A stretch of DNA of 64,000 nt, from contig NZ_PXWF02000245.1 of the NCBI RefSeq assembly GCF_003011895.2, positions 1 to 64,000 of the forward strand, in the 5' to 3' direction. The notes under the pieces are model-generated. The model did not search any database and had not been told where the DNA came from. It saw nothing but the letters and a program-made list of their open reading frames with translations. This document shows positions 42,236-50,676 of the stretch, in pieces; position 1 is the stretch's first letter; each line of letters starts with the position of its first letter. Source of the stretch: Massilia glaciei (lineage in GTDB: Bacteria; Pseudomonadota; Gammaproteobacteria; Burkholderiales; Burkholderiaceae_D). The position numbers were made by a program, and so were the translations under genes.

Positions 42236-43540
42236 TCAGTACAGCTTGACCGAGGGCGCCAGACGGGCGCGGATCCAGTCCGCGACCGTGTGCGCGGCCA
42301 TGCGCGCGAAGCCGTGCAGGGCCAGCAGGTGCTTGCGGTACATCAGCCTGTAGATCAGGCGCGCCGCGGCGCCGCCGACCTGGTATTTGCGGCCCTTGAC
42401 GGTCCCGGCCAGCACCCCGACCGCGGCGAGCGGCCCGAGTGAGACGAACGAGCCATAGTCGTGGTACTTGAACGAGGGCGGCGGCGCGCCGGCGCGCTGC
42501 GCCAGCGCGTGCGCCAGGAACAGCGCCTGCTGGTGCGCCGCCTGCGCCCGCGGCGGCACCACGCCCTGCACCGGGCAGACGAAGTTGGCGCAGTCGCCGA
42601 TGGCGAAAATATCGGGGTCGCTGACCGATTGCAGCGTCGGCCCCACCACGATCTGGCGCAGCCGGTTGACCGACAGACCGAGCGTGGCGCACAGCGCCGG
42701 CGCCTCGACCCCGGCGGCCCACAGCGTGATGGTCGCGTCGTGCCGCGTCCCGGCGCTGTCGAGCATGCCGTCGGGACCGACGCTGGCCACCGCCGTGTTG
42801 GTGCGCACCTCGATGCCGAGCGAGCGCAGATGGCGCGCGGCGCGGCGCGACAGGCGCCGGTGCAGGTGCGGCAGCAGGTATTCGCCGCGTTCGAGCAGGC
42901 GGATGCGCACGTCGCGCACCGGGTCGAGCGCGTGCACATGGTACTTGGCCAGCGTGCGCGCGGTGTGGCTCAGCTCCGCCGCCAGCTCGACCCCGGTGGC
43001 GCCGCCGCCGACGATGATGATGTTGACCGCCGCGCCATCGGGTTCGCCCTGCGCCTTGCGCGCGCTGGCCTGGATGCAGGCGCCGACGAAGCGCTTGCGG
43101 AACACTTCGGCCTCGGCCACGCTGTCGAGCGTGAGCACGTTTTCGGCCGCGCCGGGCACGTCGAAGAAATTGGTCACCGATCCGAGCGCCAGCACCAGCT
43201 TGTCGTAGCCGATCCGGCGCGCCGGCAGCACCTCGCGTCCGTCGTCGCCGATCCACGGCGCGAGCTCGATGGTGCGATTGCCGCGGTCGATGGCGCGCAC
43301 CTCGCCTTGCGAAAATTCAAACCCGTGGCCGGCCGCCTGCGCCGAATACTCGATCTCGCAGTGCTGCGGATCGCGCGCGCCCGAGGCGACGGTGTGCAGC
43401 AGAGGCTTCCAGAAATGGGCGGGCCAGCGGTCCACCAAAATAACGCGCGCGTGTCCGGCCTTGCCGGCGCTGTCGCCGAGCCGCGTGGCCAGCTCCAGGC
43501 CGCCGGCGCCGCCGCCGACGATGACGATGGTTCGCATCAT
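42236..43540 (-). CDS. ndh: Type II NADH dehydrogenase-like FAD oxidoreductase
   Basis: A 434-residue pyridine nucleotide-disulfide-family flavoprotein of the NDH-2 type. It has two dinucleotide-binding motifs: VIVGGGAGGLELA (FAD) at the N-terminus and IIIVGGGATGVELAAEL (NADH) near residue 175. A third FAD contact is in IFAIGDCA. It should transfer electrons from NADH to quinone at the membrane without pumping protons. Start MMRTIVIV at 43540 has AAAGGATTG upstream. The HAD-like gene lies 35 bases upstream on the same strand. A related quinone or sulfide oxidoreductase is less likely. Confidence 0.88.
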   Translation of the reverse strand: MMRTIVIVGGGAGGLELATRLGDSAGKAGHARVILVDRWPAHFWKPLLHTVASGARDPQHCEIEYSAQAAGHGFEFSQGEVRAIDRGNRTIELAPWIGDDGREVLPARRIGYDKLVLALGSVTNFFDVPGAAENVLTLDSVAEAEVFRKRFVGACIQASARKAQGEPDGAAVNIIIVGGGATGVELAAELSHTARTLAKYHVHALDPVRDVRIRLLERGEYLLPHLHRRLSRRAARHLRSLGIEVRTNTAVASVGPDGMLDSAGTRHDATITLWAAGVEAPALCATLGLSVNRLRQIVVGPTLQSVSDPDIFAIGDCANFVCPVQGVVPPRAQAAHQQALFLAHALAQRAGAPPPSFKYHDYGSFVSLGPLAAVGVLAGTVKGRKYQVGGAAARLIYRLMYRKHLLALHGFARMAAHTVADWIRARLAPSVKLY

Positions 43541-43575
43541 GGCAATCCTTTCGAGGGTGCTGCGGTGGACGCGCT

Positions 43576-44313
43576 TCAGGCGGCGAGGGTGGCTGGCGCC
43601 GGGGCGCGCGTGGGCGCCCATCCGTGTGCCAGTCGCAGGTGGCGCGCCGCGCCGCGCGCTTCGGGCGCGCGCGTGGGCATGTCGTGCAGTTGCGGGCAGG
43701 CCAGCGGGGCTTCGGCGGCATCGTGCGGCGCCAGCGAGCGCACCCACATGCCCGCCGCGCTGGCCGCGTCCATGCTTGGCGCGGCCGTGTCGATCAGGAT
43801 CGCGCACTGCGCTTCGACCCCGAGCGCCTGCAGCGCGCGCGGGTAGGGGCCGGTGGCGCCCGCGGCGGCGCCGAAGTGCTGGCCGCCGGCGACCACCGCC
43901 AGCTTGCTGCTGGCCTCGTGGCCGAAGCATTGTTCGAGCAGCAGCGCGGTCAGCGCGGCCGGCATGTCGGTCAGGATCGAGACCTTGCAGCCGGCTTCGA
44001 TCGCCTCGTCGACCAGCGCGCGGCAGGCCGGTTCGACGCGCGGCGGGCGCGCCGCGACGGCGGCGCGCAGCAGGGCGTCCCTGGCCGCGACCAGTGCGTC
44101 GACGCGGGCGCGGTCGATGCCGCCGGCCGCCAGCGGCAGCGCCGCGGTGATCGCCAGCGCGCCGCCATGGGTGCGGGCGTGCTTGCGCAGCGTCGCCAGG
44201 CTCCAGCGCAGCGAGAGGCCGGTTTGTTCAAAGGCGGCGTTGGTGGCGGCGAGTTGCTGCGCTTCGGTGTCGAGCAGGACGTCGAGTCCAAGAAAGATCG
44301 CTTCGATATGCAT
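43576..44313 (-). CDS. HAD-like protein lacking the catalytic aspartates (CbbY/Gph-like pseudoenzyme)
   Basis: A 245-residue protein with the layout of a CbbY/phosphoglycolate-phosphatase HAD: an N-terminal core strand, helical cap, ILTDMP (motif II) and ILIDTAAPSMDAASAAGMW (motif IV). Motif I is degenerate: the canonical FDxDG reads FLGLD, so both the nucleophile and acid/base aspartates (positions 8 and 10) are leucines. The usual motif III lysine (KPxP) is also replaced (GPYP). Hydrolase activity is therefore not expected. It is divergent from a CbbR-like regulator, echoing cbbR/cbbY pairs, and co-directional with ndh. A binding or regulatory role is possible. Confidence 0.75.
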   Translation of the reverse strand: MHIEAIFLGLDVLLDTEAQQLAATNAAFEQTGLSLRWSLATLRKHARTHGGALAITAALPLAAGGIDRARVDALVAARDALLRAAVAARPPRVEPACRALVDEAIEAGCKVSILTDMPAALTALLLEQCFGHEASSKLAVVAGGQHFGAAAGATGPYPRALQALGVEAQCAILIDTAAPSMDAASAAGMWVRSLAPHDAAEAPLACPQLHDMPTRAPEARGAARHLRLAHGWAPTRAPAPATLAA

Positions 44314-44408
44314 GAGTAATACCTCCCAGAAAATATCCGCCGGCCCGGATTGGCCTTGAATGACTGCTAATATATGCCCGCACCAAGCAAAAGAAAAATT
44401 AAAGATTT

Positions 44409-44426
44409 TCGATAATCGATAAGGGA
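44409..44426 (+). promoter_or_regulatory. Palindrome and ribosome-binding site before the LysR gene
   Basis: TCGATAATCGA (44409-44419) is palindromic around one central base and lies immediately before the AAGGGA ribosome-binding site (44421-44426). LysR regulators often bind such AT-rich dyads near their own start, so autoregulation is possible. Evidence is only the symmetry and position. Confidence 0.35.
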
Positions 44427-44431
44427 TACTT

Positions 44432-45448
44432 ATGTATCACGCGAGTTTCAGGCAACTGCAGGCGCTCACCCTGGTGGCCCGGCACGAGAGCGTTTCACGC
44501 GCGGCCGACGCGATGCACCTGACCCAGCCGGCGGTGTCGCTGCAGTTGCGCACGCTCGAACAGATCACCGGCATGGCGCTCACGCGCAAGGTGGGGCGCA
44601 ACATCCAACTGACGGCGGCCGGCGAGGTCATGGCGCAGTTTTCGGAGCGCATATTGCGCCTTTGGGAGCAGGCCGGCGACGAACTGGCCGCGCTGCACGG
44701 CGTCACGAGCGGCACGCTGCGCATCGGCGCGGTCACCACGGCCGAGCACCTGCTGCCGCCGCTGCTGGTGCCGTTCACGCTCGAGCGGCCCGACGTGCGC
44801 CTGAAACTGCAGGTGGGCAACCGCGTCGAGATCGTCAACCTGCTGGCGCGCCACGAGATCGACGTGGCGATCATGGGCACGCCGCCGCGCGAATTGCGCA
44901 CCAACGCGGCCCGCTTCGCGCGCCATCCGATGGCCTTCGTGGCCAATCCCGAGCATCCGCTGATGAAAAAGAAAAAGGTGACGCTGGCCGATGTGATGGA
45001 CGCCAACCTGTTGGTGCGCGAGCGCGGCTCGGGCACGCGCACGGCGGTCGAACGGCTGCTCAAGGAGGGCGGCCACGCCTTCGATTTTGGCTCCGAGGTC
45101 TCGAGCAACGAGGCCATCAAGAGCATGGTGTCGGCCGGACTCGGGGTCGGCTTTTTATCGGTGCACGCGTGCGCGCTCGAATTCGAGGCGGCGCTGCTCG
45201 AGGTCTTGCCGATGGCCGGCAATCCGGTCGAGGCGGACTGGCATGTGATGCATCTGGCCGACCACCCGATTGCCAAGGTGGCGGCGGCATTCCAGGATTT
45301 TGTGATCGAGAACGGACAGGACCTGGTCAAGCGCGAGCTTGAGGCGTTTTACAAGGGCAAGGCGAAGAGCAGGGCGGAGGGCAGGGCGGAGGGCAAGCCT
45401 GAGGGCAAGGACAAGGCGGCGGAGGGCAAGGCGCGCGCGCGCAAATGA
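44432..45448 (+). CDS. LysR family transcriptional regulator, CbbR-like
   Basis: A 338-residue LysR regulator: the N-terminal winged helix-turn-helix (ASFRQLQALTLVARHESVSR, then AADAMHLTQPAVSLQ) and the substrate-binding domain from about residue 90. Similarity in the helix region and core recalls CbbR. The last 30 residues are an unusual Lys/Ala/Gly/Glu low-complexity tail (repeated EGKA/EGRA units). It is divergent from the HAD-like gene, the usual place for its target. No RuBisCO gene lies in the window, so the regulon is unclear. Confidence 0.88.
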   Translation: MYHASFRQLQALTLVARHESVSRAADAMHLTQPAVSLQLRTLEQITGMALTRKVGRNIQLTAAGEVMAQFSERILRLWEQAGDELAALHGVTSGTLRIGAVTTAEHLLPPLLVPFTLERPDVRLKLQVGNRVEIVNLLARHEIDVAIMGTPPRELRTNAARFARHPMAFVANPEHPLMKKKKVTLADVMDANLLVRERGSGTRTAVERLLKEGGHAFDFGSEVSSNEAIKSMVSAGLGVGFLSVHACALEFEAALLEVLPMAGNPVEADWHVMHLADHPIAKVAAAFQDFVIENGQDLVKRELEAFYKGKAKSRAEGRAEGKPEGKDKAAEGKARARK

Positions 45449-45493
45449 GCCGGCATGCCGGCCCATTTGCGTCGCCCGGCTAAGGCGTGCTTC

Positions 45494-46159
45494 TTATTTT
45501 TTGCCCGCTTCGGTGGCGCCCTTGGTGCTGCTGCCACGCATTTGCTGCGCCGAATGGAGATGCTGCTCGACCGCCGGCCTGGTCTGGGCGGCGAGCCTCT
45601 TCAGGTCGGGATCGACGGCGCGCTTTTCGACGCGCGCCAGCAGCTGGGTCATGTTTTTATGGTCGCCCAAGCCGGCGTTGCTCAAATAGGCGCGGTCGAA
45701 TTGCTCGCCCGTCATCGCGCTCATTTTGTCGCTGAGCCTTTTGTGCTTGCGGTCCATTTCGTCGGGCAGCGTCACGCCCTTGGCCTGCGCCAATTGCTGC
45801 ACCTGGTTCAGGACGCTGGTATGGTCGTCGATCATTTTCTGGGCAAACGCCTTGACCTGCTCGTCCTGGCTCTTGGCCAGCGCCATCTCGGCCATCTTGA
45901 TCTCCGCGATGTTGCCTTGTGCAATTTCTTTCAGATAGCGTTGGTCGGCGGCGCGCATGGTGCTGCCGGTGACAGCCGGCGGTGGCGGCAGCATGCCAGC
46001 TTGTCCGGCGGGCGGGGTTGGCATGGTCTGGCCCGTGATGGGCGCGCGGTCATCGGTGGTCGGCGTGGCAGTGGTCTGGGCTTGCACGGTGAAGGTGCCA
46101 AACAACAAAGCCAGCGCCGAGGCCCCCAGCAATTCTTTTGGAAGATTCTTCTTAAGCAT
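45494..46159 (-). CDS. DUF4142 family exported protein
   Basis: A 221-residue protein. The signal peptide MLKKNLPKELLGASALALLF ends near VQA; then comes a Pro/Thr-rich linker and a DUF4142 domain, a ferritin-like helical bundle (MRAADQRYLKEIAQGNIAEI, then QMIDDHTSVLNQVQQLA-like helices with DHT). It is expected in the periplasm. The start at 46159 has AGGAG at good spacing. Function of the family is unknown, with stress-related expression reported for some members. It lies downstream of the arsenate reductase genes, 139 bases away. Confidence 0.85.
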   Translation of the reverse strand: MLKKNLPKELLGASALALLFGTFTVQAQTTATPTTDDRAPITGQTMPTPPAGQAGMLPPPPAVTGSTMRAADQRYLKEIAQGNIAEIKMAEMALAKSQDEQVKAFAQKMIDDHTSVLNQVQQLAQAKGVTLPDEMDRKHKRLSDKMSAMTGEQFDRAYLSNAGLGDHKNMTQLLARVEKRAVDPDLKRLAAQTRPAVEQHLHSAQQMRGSSTKGATEAGKK

Positions 46160-46298
46160 GTCATTCTCCTGTGATGTGCGAAAACGAAATTGGCGCGCGT
46201 CCCACGCCAACCCCTGACCGTTTTCGACATCGCTTTGCGCCCGCAAGTTCAGGTTCTGCCCATGCCGGAGAGTCGTCCCCCTTTGTGCCGATGAGGTC

Positions 46299-46817
46299 TC
46301 AGCGGGGATGCGTGGCCTCCGGTTGCGCCATCCCGATGCGGTCGAGTTCACGTTTGAGCGCGAGTTTGTCGAGCTTGTCGATCGGCAGGCTTTGGAAGAT
46401 ATCGAGCCGTTTTTTGATCTCCCGGCAGACCTTCGCGAAGGCCGCGCGGGTCTCCGTGTCGCTGCCTTCGACCGCGGCCGGGTCTTGAAAGCCCCAATGC
46501 GCCGTCATCGGCTGGCCCGGCCAGAACGGGCACGCCTCGCCAGCGGCCTTGTCGCACACGGTGATGACGAAATCCATGTGCGGGGCGGATGGACCGGCGA
46601 ACTCGTCCCACGACTTGCTGCGCAAATCGTCGACCGGACAGCCGATCGCTTGAATCTGCTCGATCGCGAATTGGTTCACATGGCCGGTCGGATGGCTGCC
46701 GGCGCTGTAGCATATAAAGCGGCCGCGTCCAGCCGCGTTGAGCAAGGCTTCAGCCATCAGACTGCGTGCCGAGTTGCCGGTACATAAAAACAACACGCTA
46801 TATGTTTTGTCGCGCAT
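46299..46817 (-). CDS. arsC: Arsenate reductase, low-molecular-weight phosphatase type (copy A)
   Basis: A 172-residue ArsC of the LMW tyrosine phosphatase fold. The CX5R catalytic loop is CTGNSARS (C12, R18) after FL; the DFVITVCDKAAGEACPFW segment carries the other redox-relevant cysteines. It reduces arsenate to arsenite in the cytoplasm, coupled to thioredoxin or a related thiol. It lies 39 bases downstream of a second arsC on the same strand. No arsR or arsenite efflux gene is in the window. Confidence 0.88.
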   Translation of the reverse strand: MRDKTYSVLFLCTGNSARSLMAEALLNAAGRGRFICYSAGSHPTGHVNQFAIEQIQAIGCPVDDLRSKSWDEFAGPSAPHMDFVITVCDKAAGEACPFWPGQPMTAHWGFQDPAAVEGSDTETRAAFAKVCREIKKRLDIFQSLPIDKLDKLALKRELDRIGMAQPEATHPR

Positions 46818-46856
46818 GGGGTTCCCCAGTTGGTCGATCCAAAGAGTGAATTGGCC

Positions 46857-47336
46857 TTACGCCTGCAGCAGGCCGATGCGGTCGAGTTCCGCCTTCATGC
46901 GGGCGCTGTCGGCCTCGAGTTCGTCGAGTGGCAGCGCGAGGAAGGCTTTGATGCGGGCGCGCAGGATGCGGTAGGCGCCCATGAAGGACGCCTCGATTTC
47001 CTCCTCGGTGCCGGTCGCGTGGGCCGGATCGTCGACGCCCCAATGGGTGCGCATGACCGGGCCCAGATAGGCCGGGCAGGTTTCGCCGGCCGCGCTGGCG
47101 CAAACGGTGATGACGATGTTCGGCGTGGCCGGCAGGTCGGCCCAGGACTTGCTGAAATACCCGTCCGGAGAAATCCCTTCGCGGCCCAGCAGTGAAAGCG
47201 AGCGCGGGTGGACGTAGCCGGTCGGCTTGCTGCCGGCGCTCATCGCTTTCCAACCGGCGGGGGCGAGGTGGTTGAAGGTCGCCTCGCCCAGGATGGAGCG
47301 GCAGGAGTTGCCTGTGCAAAGGAAAAGTACGTTCAT
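46857..47336 (-). CDS. arsC: Arsenate reductase, low-molecular-weight phosphatase type (copy B)
   Basis: A 159-residue paralogue of the next gene, with CX5R loop CTGNSCRS (C7, R13) and the conserved NIVITVCASAAGETCPAY segment. It has an extra cysteine inside the phosphate loop (NSC), unlike copy A. The two proteins are clearly diverged, so this is not a recent duplication. ATG 47336 has AAGGATC upstream. The upstream gap may carry an arsenic-responsive promoter, but I could not define an operator. Confidence 0.88.
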   Translation of the reverse strand: MNVLFLCTGNSCRSILGEATFNHLAPAGWKAMSAGSKPTGYVHPRSLSLLGREGISPDGYFSKSWADLPATPNIVITVCASAAGETCPAYLGPVMRTHWGVDDPAHATGTEEEIEASFMGAYRILRARIKAFLALPLDELEADSARMKAELDRIGLLQA

Positions 47337-47515
47337 GAAGCGGATCCTTGTCGGGGAAAAGGCAAAAATGGAAGGTCGGATACCGTGATCCGATTTGATT
47401 ATTCGATGATTCTACAACCATTGAAATGACGATGTACAGTGACATTTTCGTGACATGGCTTGGCGTGCGCGCCTCTGGCCGGGCATCGCGGCGCGCTTCC
47501 CGGAAAGCTATTCGG

Positions 47516-47545
47516 TTGACACCCAAAAGCCATGGGTGGTATATT
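47516..47545 (+). promoter_or_regulatory. Sigma-70 promoter of the sugar ABC operon
   Basis: TTGACA (47516-47521), an 18-base spacer and TATATT (47540-47545). The transcript should start near 47552, directly at the left edge of the LacI-type operator. Confidence 0.8.
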
Positions 47546-47553
47546 TTGCGCCT

Positions 47554-47571
47554 ATTGGGAACGTTTCCAAT
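47554..47571. promoter_or_regulatory. LacI-family operator at the ABC operon promoter
   Basis: ATTGGGAACGTTTCCAAT, a near-perfect palindrome with the central CG pair typical of LacI/GalR sites. It lies just downstream of the -10 box, so binding would block initiation. The two LacI genes at 51738 and 59204 are the obvious candidates. Confidence 0.82.
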
Positions 47572-47673
47572 CGGCCGAACCGGGACTACAGCCGGGGCCG
47601 TTTGTAAAGTAAGCTGTCACCGCGACAGCCGTTGCCATCCAGCGGGCGACCGACCCGCAAAAAAGGAGACAAG

Positions 47674-48909
47674 ATGTTCAGAACACACAGCCTGGCGCTC
47701 GCGGGCGCGCTCGCGTTTGGCACCGCCGCCTCCGCCGCGGCCGCCGGCCCCAAGGCCGAAGTGATCCACTGGTGGACCTCGGGCGGCGAATCGGCCGCCG
47801 TCAAGCAGATCGCCCACGCCTACCGCGCCGCGGGCGGCGTCTGGGTCGACACCGCCGTGGCCGGCGGCGACCAGGCGCGCGCCGTGGCGATCAACCGCAT
47901 GGTCGGCGGCAATCCGCCGACGGCGGCCCAGTTCAACACCTCCAAGCAGTTCCTCGACCTGATCGATGAGGGCATGCTCAACAACGTGGACGAGGTCGCG
48001 CAGCGCCAGGGCTGGGACAAGATATTGCCCGAGCTGATCCTCAACACGGTCCGGGTCAAGGGGCACTATTACGCGGTGCCGGTCGACATCCACATGCCGA
48101 CCTGGATCTGGTATTCCAAGGCGGCTTTCAAAAAAGCCGGCGTCGCCAGGGAGCCGGCCAGCGTCGACGAACTGTTCGCCGCGCTCGACAAGCTCAAGGC
48201 CGCCGGCCTGGTCCCGCTCGCGCACGGCGGCCAGCCGTGGCAGGAGAGCATCGTGTTCATGGCGGTGCTGGCCAACGTCGGTGGCAAGGAGCTGTACCTG
48301 TCGGTGTTCCGCGACCGCGACCAGCGCGCGCTCGCGTCCGAGCCGTTCAAGAAAGTGCTGCTCGCCTTCAAGCGCCTGCAAGGCTATGTCGACCCCGGCT
48401 CGCCGGGGCGCAACTGGAACGACGCCACCGCCATGCTGATTAACGGTAAAGCCGGCGTGCAGATCATGGGCGACTGGGCCAAGGGCGAATTCGGCGCCGC
48501 CAAACAGGTCGCCGGCACCCACTTCGGCTGCATCGCGGGCCTGGGCGACAAGTCGCCCTACCTGATCCAGGGCGACGCCTTCGTGTTCCCCAAGACCGGC
48601 AACGGCGAGGCGGTCAAGGCGCAAAGGCTGCTCGCCAGCGTGATCGTCGCGCCCGCGACCCAGATCGCGTTCAGCAAATTCAAGGGTTCGATCCCGATCC
48701 GCACCGACGTCGACGCCTCGCAGATGGACCAGTGCGCGCAGACCGGCCTGAAAATCATGAAGGACAAGACGCGCCATGTCGGCGTCAACGAGATCTACCT
48801 CTCGCCCGACCAGAACGGCGCCCTGCAAGACGTGCTGACGGCCTTCTGGAACACCCGCATGCCCGTCGAAAAGGCGCAAAAGAGTATCGCCGCGGCGCTG
48901 CGCAACTAG
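47674..48909 (+). CDS. gtsA: Sugar ABC transporter substrate-binding protein (GtsA-like)
   Basis: A 411-residue periplasmic binding protein. Signal peptide MFRTHSLALAGALAFGTAAS, cleavage near AAA, then the mature start GPKAEVIHWWTSGGESAAV. HWWTSGGE is typical of the glucose/mannose-type (GtsA) branch of carbohydrate binding proteins. AAGGAG precedes ATG 47674. It is the first gene of an operon with two permeases, an ATPase and a LacI regulator. The ligand is probably glucose or a beta-glucoside, judged from the downstream GH1, GH3 and glucokinase genes. Confidence 0.88.
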   Translation: MFRTHSLALAGALAFGTAASAAAAGPKAEVIHWWTSGGESAAVKQIAHAYRAAGGVWVDTAVAGGDQARAVAINRMVGGNPPTAAQFNTSKQFLDLIDEGMLNNVDEVAQRQGWDKILPELILNTVRVKGHYYAVPVDIHMPTWIWYSKAAFKKAGVAREPASVDELFAALDKLKAAGLVPLAHGGQPWQESIVFMAVLANVGGKELYLSVFRDRDQRALASEPFKKVLLAFKRLQGYVDPGSPGRNWNDATAMLINGKAGVQIMGDWAKGEFGAAKQVAGTHFGCIAGLGDKSPYLIQGDAFVFPKTGNGEAVKAQRLLASVIVAPATQIAFSKFKGSIPIRTDVDASQMDQCAQTGLKIMKDKTRHVGVNEIYLSPDQNGALQDVLTAFWNTRMPVEKAQKSIAAALRN

Positions 48910-48910
48910 C

Positions 48911-49795
48911 ATGGCGCCGCAGCCCAGACGCAGATTGCGCCAGGCGGTGCCGTTCGCGGCGCTGCTGCCGATGGCGCTCACCGTCATCGTCGGCTACCTC
49001 GGCACGGTGCTGTGGTCGGTCAAGGTGTCGCTGAGCGGTTCGCGCACCTTCCCGTCTGACACCTTCGTCGGACTGGCCCAGTACACGCGCCTGTTCGAGA
49101 ACGAGCGCTGGCTGCTCTCGCTCAACAACCTGGCCCTGTATGGCGTGCTGTTCATCGGCGCCTGCCTCGTGATCGGTTTCCTGCTGGCGGTCTTCATCGA
49201 CCAGAACGTGAGCGGCGAGGGGGTGCTGCGCACTGTCTTCTTGTACCCGTACGCGATGTCCTTCGTCGCCACCGGCCTGGTCTGGCAGTGGATGCTCACG
49301 CCCGGCATCGGCATCGAACAAAGCGTGCGCGCGCTCGGCTTCAGCGACTTCCGCTTCGACTGGATCGTCGACGAGGACATGGTCATCTACACGGTCGTCA
49401 TCGCCACGGTCTGGCAGGCCTCGGGCCTGGTGATGGCGCTGATGCTGGCCGGCCTGCGCGGCATCGACGAGGAGATCTGGAAGGCGGCCCGGCTCGACGG
49501 CATTCCCGCGTGGCGGGTGTACGTCTCGATCGTGCTGCCGATGCTCGCGCCGACCATCGCCACCGTGCTGCTGCTGCTCACCACCGCCGTGGTAAAACTG
49601 TTCGACGCCGTCGTGGCGATGACCCAGGGCGGGCCCGGCACCGCCAGCGAGGTGCCGGCCAAGTTCGTCATGGACCATCTGTTCGGGCGCGCCAACCTGG
49701 GGCTGGCCTCGGCCGGCGCGGTGATGCTGCTGGTGCCGGTGCTGGCGCTGGCCGTGCCCTACCTGTACGCGCGCAGCCGCAAGGGCCGGGCGTGA
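48911..49795 (+). CDS. gtsB: Sugar ABC transporter permease (MalF/GtsB-like)
   Basis: A 294-residue inner-membrane permease with about six hydrophobic segments and the coupling loop EIWKAARLDGIPAWRVYVSI. It begins one base after the binding-protein stop and overlaps the next permease by four bases (GTGA). It forms the channel with that partner. Confidence 0.9.
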   Translation: MAPQPRRRLRQAVPFAALLPMALTVIVGYLGTVLWSVKVSLSGSRTFPSDTFVGLAQYTRLFENERWLLSLNNLALYGVLFIGACLVIGFLLAVFIDQNVSGEGVLRTVFLYPYAMSFVATGLVWQWMLTPGIGIEQSVRALGFSDFRFDWIVDEDMVIYTVVIATVWQASGLVMALMLAGLRGIDEEIWKAARLDGIPAWRVYVSIVLPMLAPTIATVLLLLTTAVVKLFDAVVAMTQGGPGTASEVPAKFVMDHLFGRANLGLASAGAVMLLVPVLALAVPYLYARSRKGRA

Positions 49796-50673
49796 GGAGC
49801 GCGCCGCGACGCGCCGGCCGGGCCCGCTTCACGCCGGCCCGCCTCGGCATCTACGCCTTCCTGATCTGCGCGGCGCTGTTCTTTCTGCTGCCGCTGTACG
49901 TGATGCTGGTGACCTCGTTCAAGCCGATCGAGCAGATCCGCCTGGGCGGCATCTTCTCGCTGCCGCTCGAGCCCACCCTCGAGCCCTGGCGCCAGGCCTG
50001 GTCGAGCGCCTGCACCGGCGTCGATTGCGGCGGCATCGGGGGCGGCTTCTACAATTCGCTGGCGATCGCGCTGCCGGCCACGGTGCTGCCTATTTTTCTC
50101 GGCGCCCTCAACGGCTATGCGCTCTCGTTCTGGCGCCCGCGCGGCGCCGGGCTGCTGTTCGGCGCGCTCATGGTCGGCGCCTTCATTCCGGTGCAGGTGA
50201 TGATCTACCCGCTGGTGCGCGTGACCGCCACGCTCGGCCTGTTCAGTTCACTGCCGGGCATCGTGCTGGTGCACACGATCTTCGCGATGCCGGTGCTCAC
50301 ACTGCTGTTCCGCAACTACTACGCGGGCATCCCGCGCGAGCTGTTCCAGGCCGCGCGCATCGACGGCGGCGGTTTCTGGCGCATCTTCGTGCAGCTGATG
50401 CTGCCGATGTCGGTGCCGATCATCGTGGTCGCGGCCATCATGCAGGTCACCGGCGTGTGGAACGACTACATCCTCGGCCTCGTGTTCGCCGGGCGCGACT
50501 ACGTGCCGATGACGGTGCAGCTCAATAACGTGATCAACACCACGACCGGCACGCGCCTCTACAACGTCAACATGGCCGCGACCATCCTCACATCGCTGGT
50601 GCCACTGGCGATCTACTTCATATCAGGCCGCTGGTTCGTGCGCGGCATCGCCGCCGGCGCGGTGAAAGGTTAA
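49792..50673 (+). CDS. gtsC: Sugar ABC transporter permease (MalG/GtsC-like)
   Basis: A 293-residue permease. It starts with GTG at 49792, overlapping the previous stop. Six membrane segments begin at LGIYAFLICAALFFLLPLYV, and the coupling loop is ELFQAARIDGGGFWRIFVQL. The C-terminal RGIAAGAVKG is typical of MalG-type subunits. The ATPase gene starts three bases after the stop. Confidence 0.9.
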   Translation: MRSAPRRAGRARFTPARLGIYAFLICAALFFLLPLYVMLVTSFKPIEQIRLGGIFSLPLEPTLEPWRQAWSSACTGVDCGGIGGGFYNSLAIALPATVLPIFLGALNGYALSFWRPRGAGLLFGALMVGAFIPVQVMIYPLVRVTATLGLFSSLPGIVLVHTIFAMPVLTLLFRNYYAGIPRELFQAARIDGGGFWRIFVQLMLPMSVPIIVVAAIMQVTGVWNDYILGLVFAGRDYVPMTVQLNNVINTTTGTRLYNVNMAATILTSLVPLAIYFISGRWFVRGIAAGAVKG

Positions 50674-50676
50674 TCG

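Larger units (their letters stand above)
47337..47673. other. Divergent control region between arsC and the sugar ABC operon
   Basis: About 337 bases. The right half holds a good promoter (47516-47545), a LacI-type operator (47554-47571) and the AAGGAG site before 47674. The left part (47380-47430) is AT-rich, with a repeated ATTCGATGATTC-like stretch, and probably contains the arsC promoter. Confidence 0.6.

Noticed and set aside
47380-47430. Possible ArsR operator before the arsC genes
   Set aside because: The ATTCGATGATTC-like stretch lacks convincing dyad symmetry and no arsR gene is present, so no site was called.
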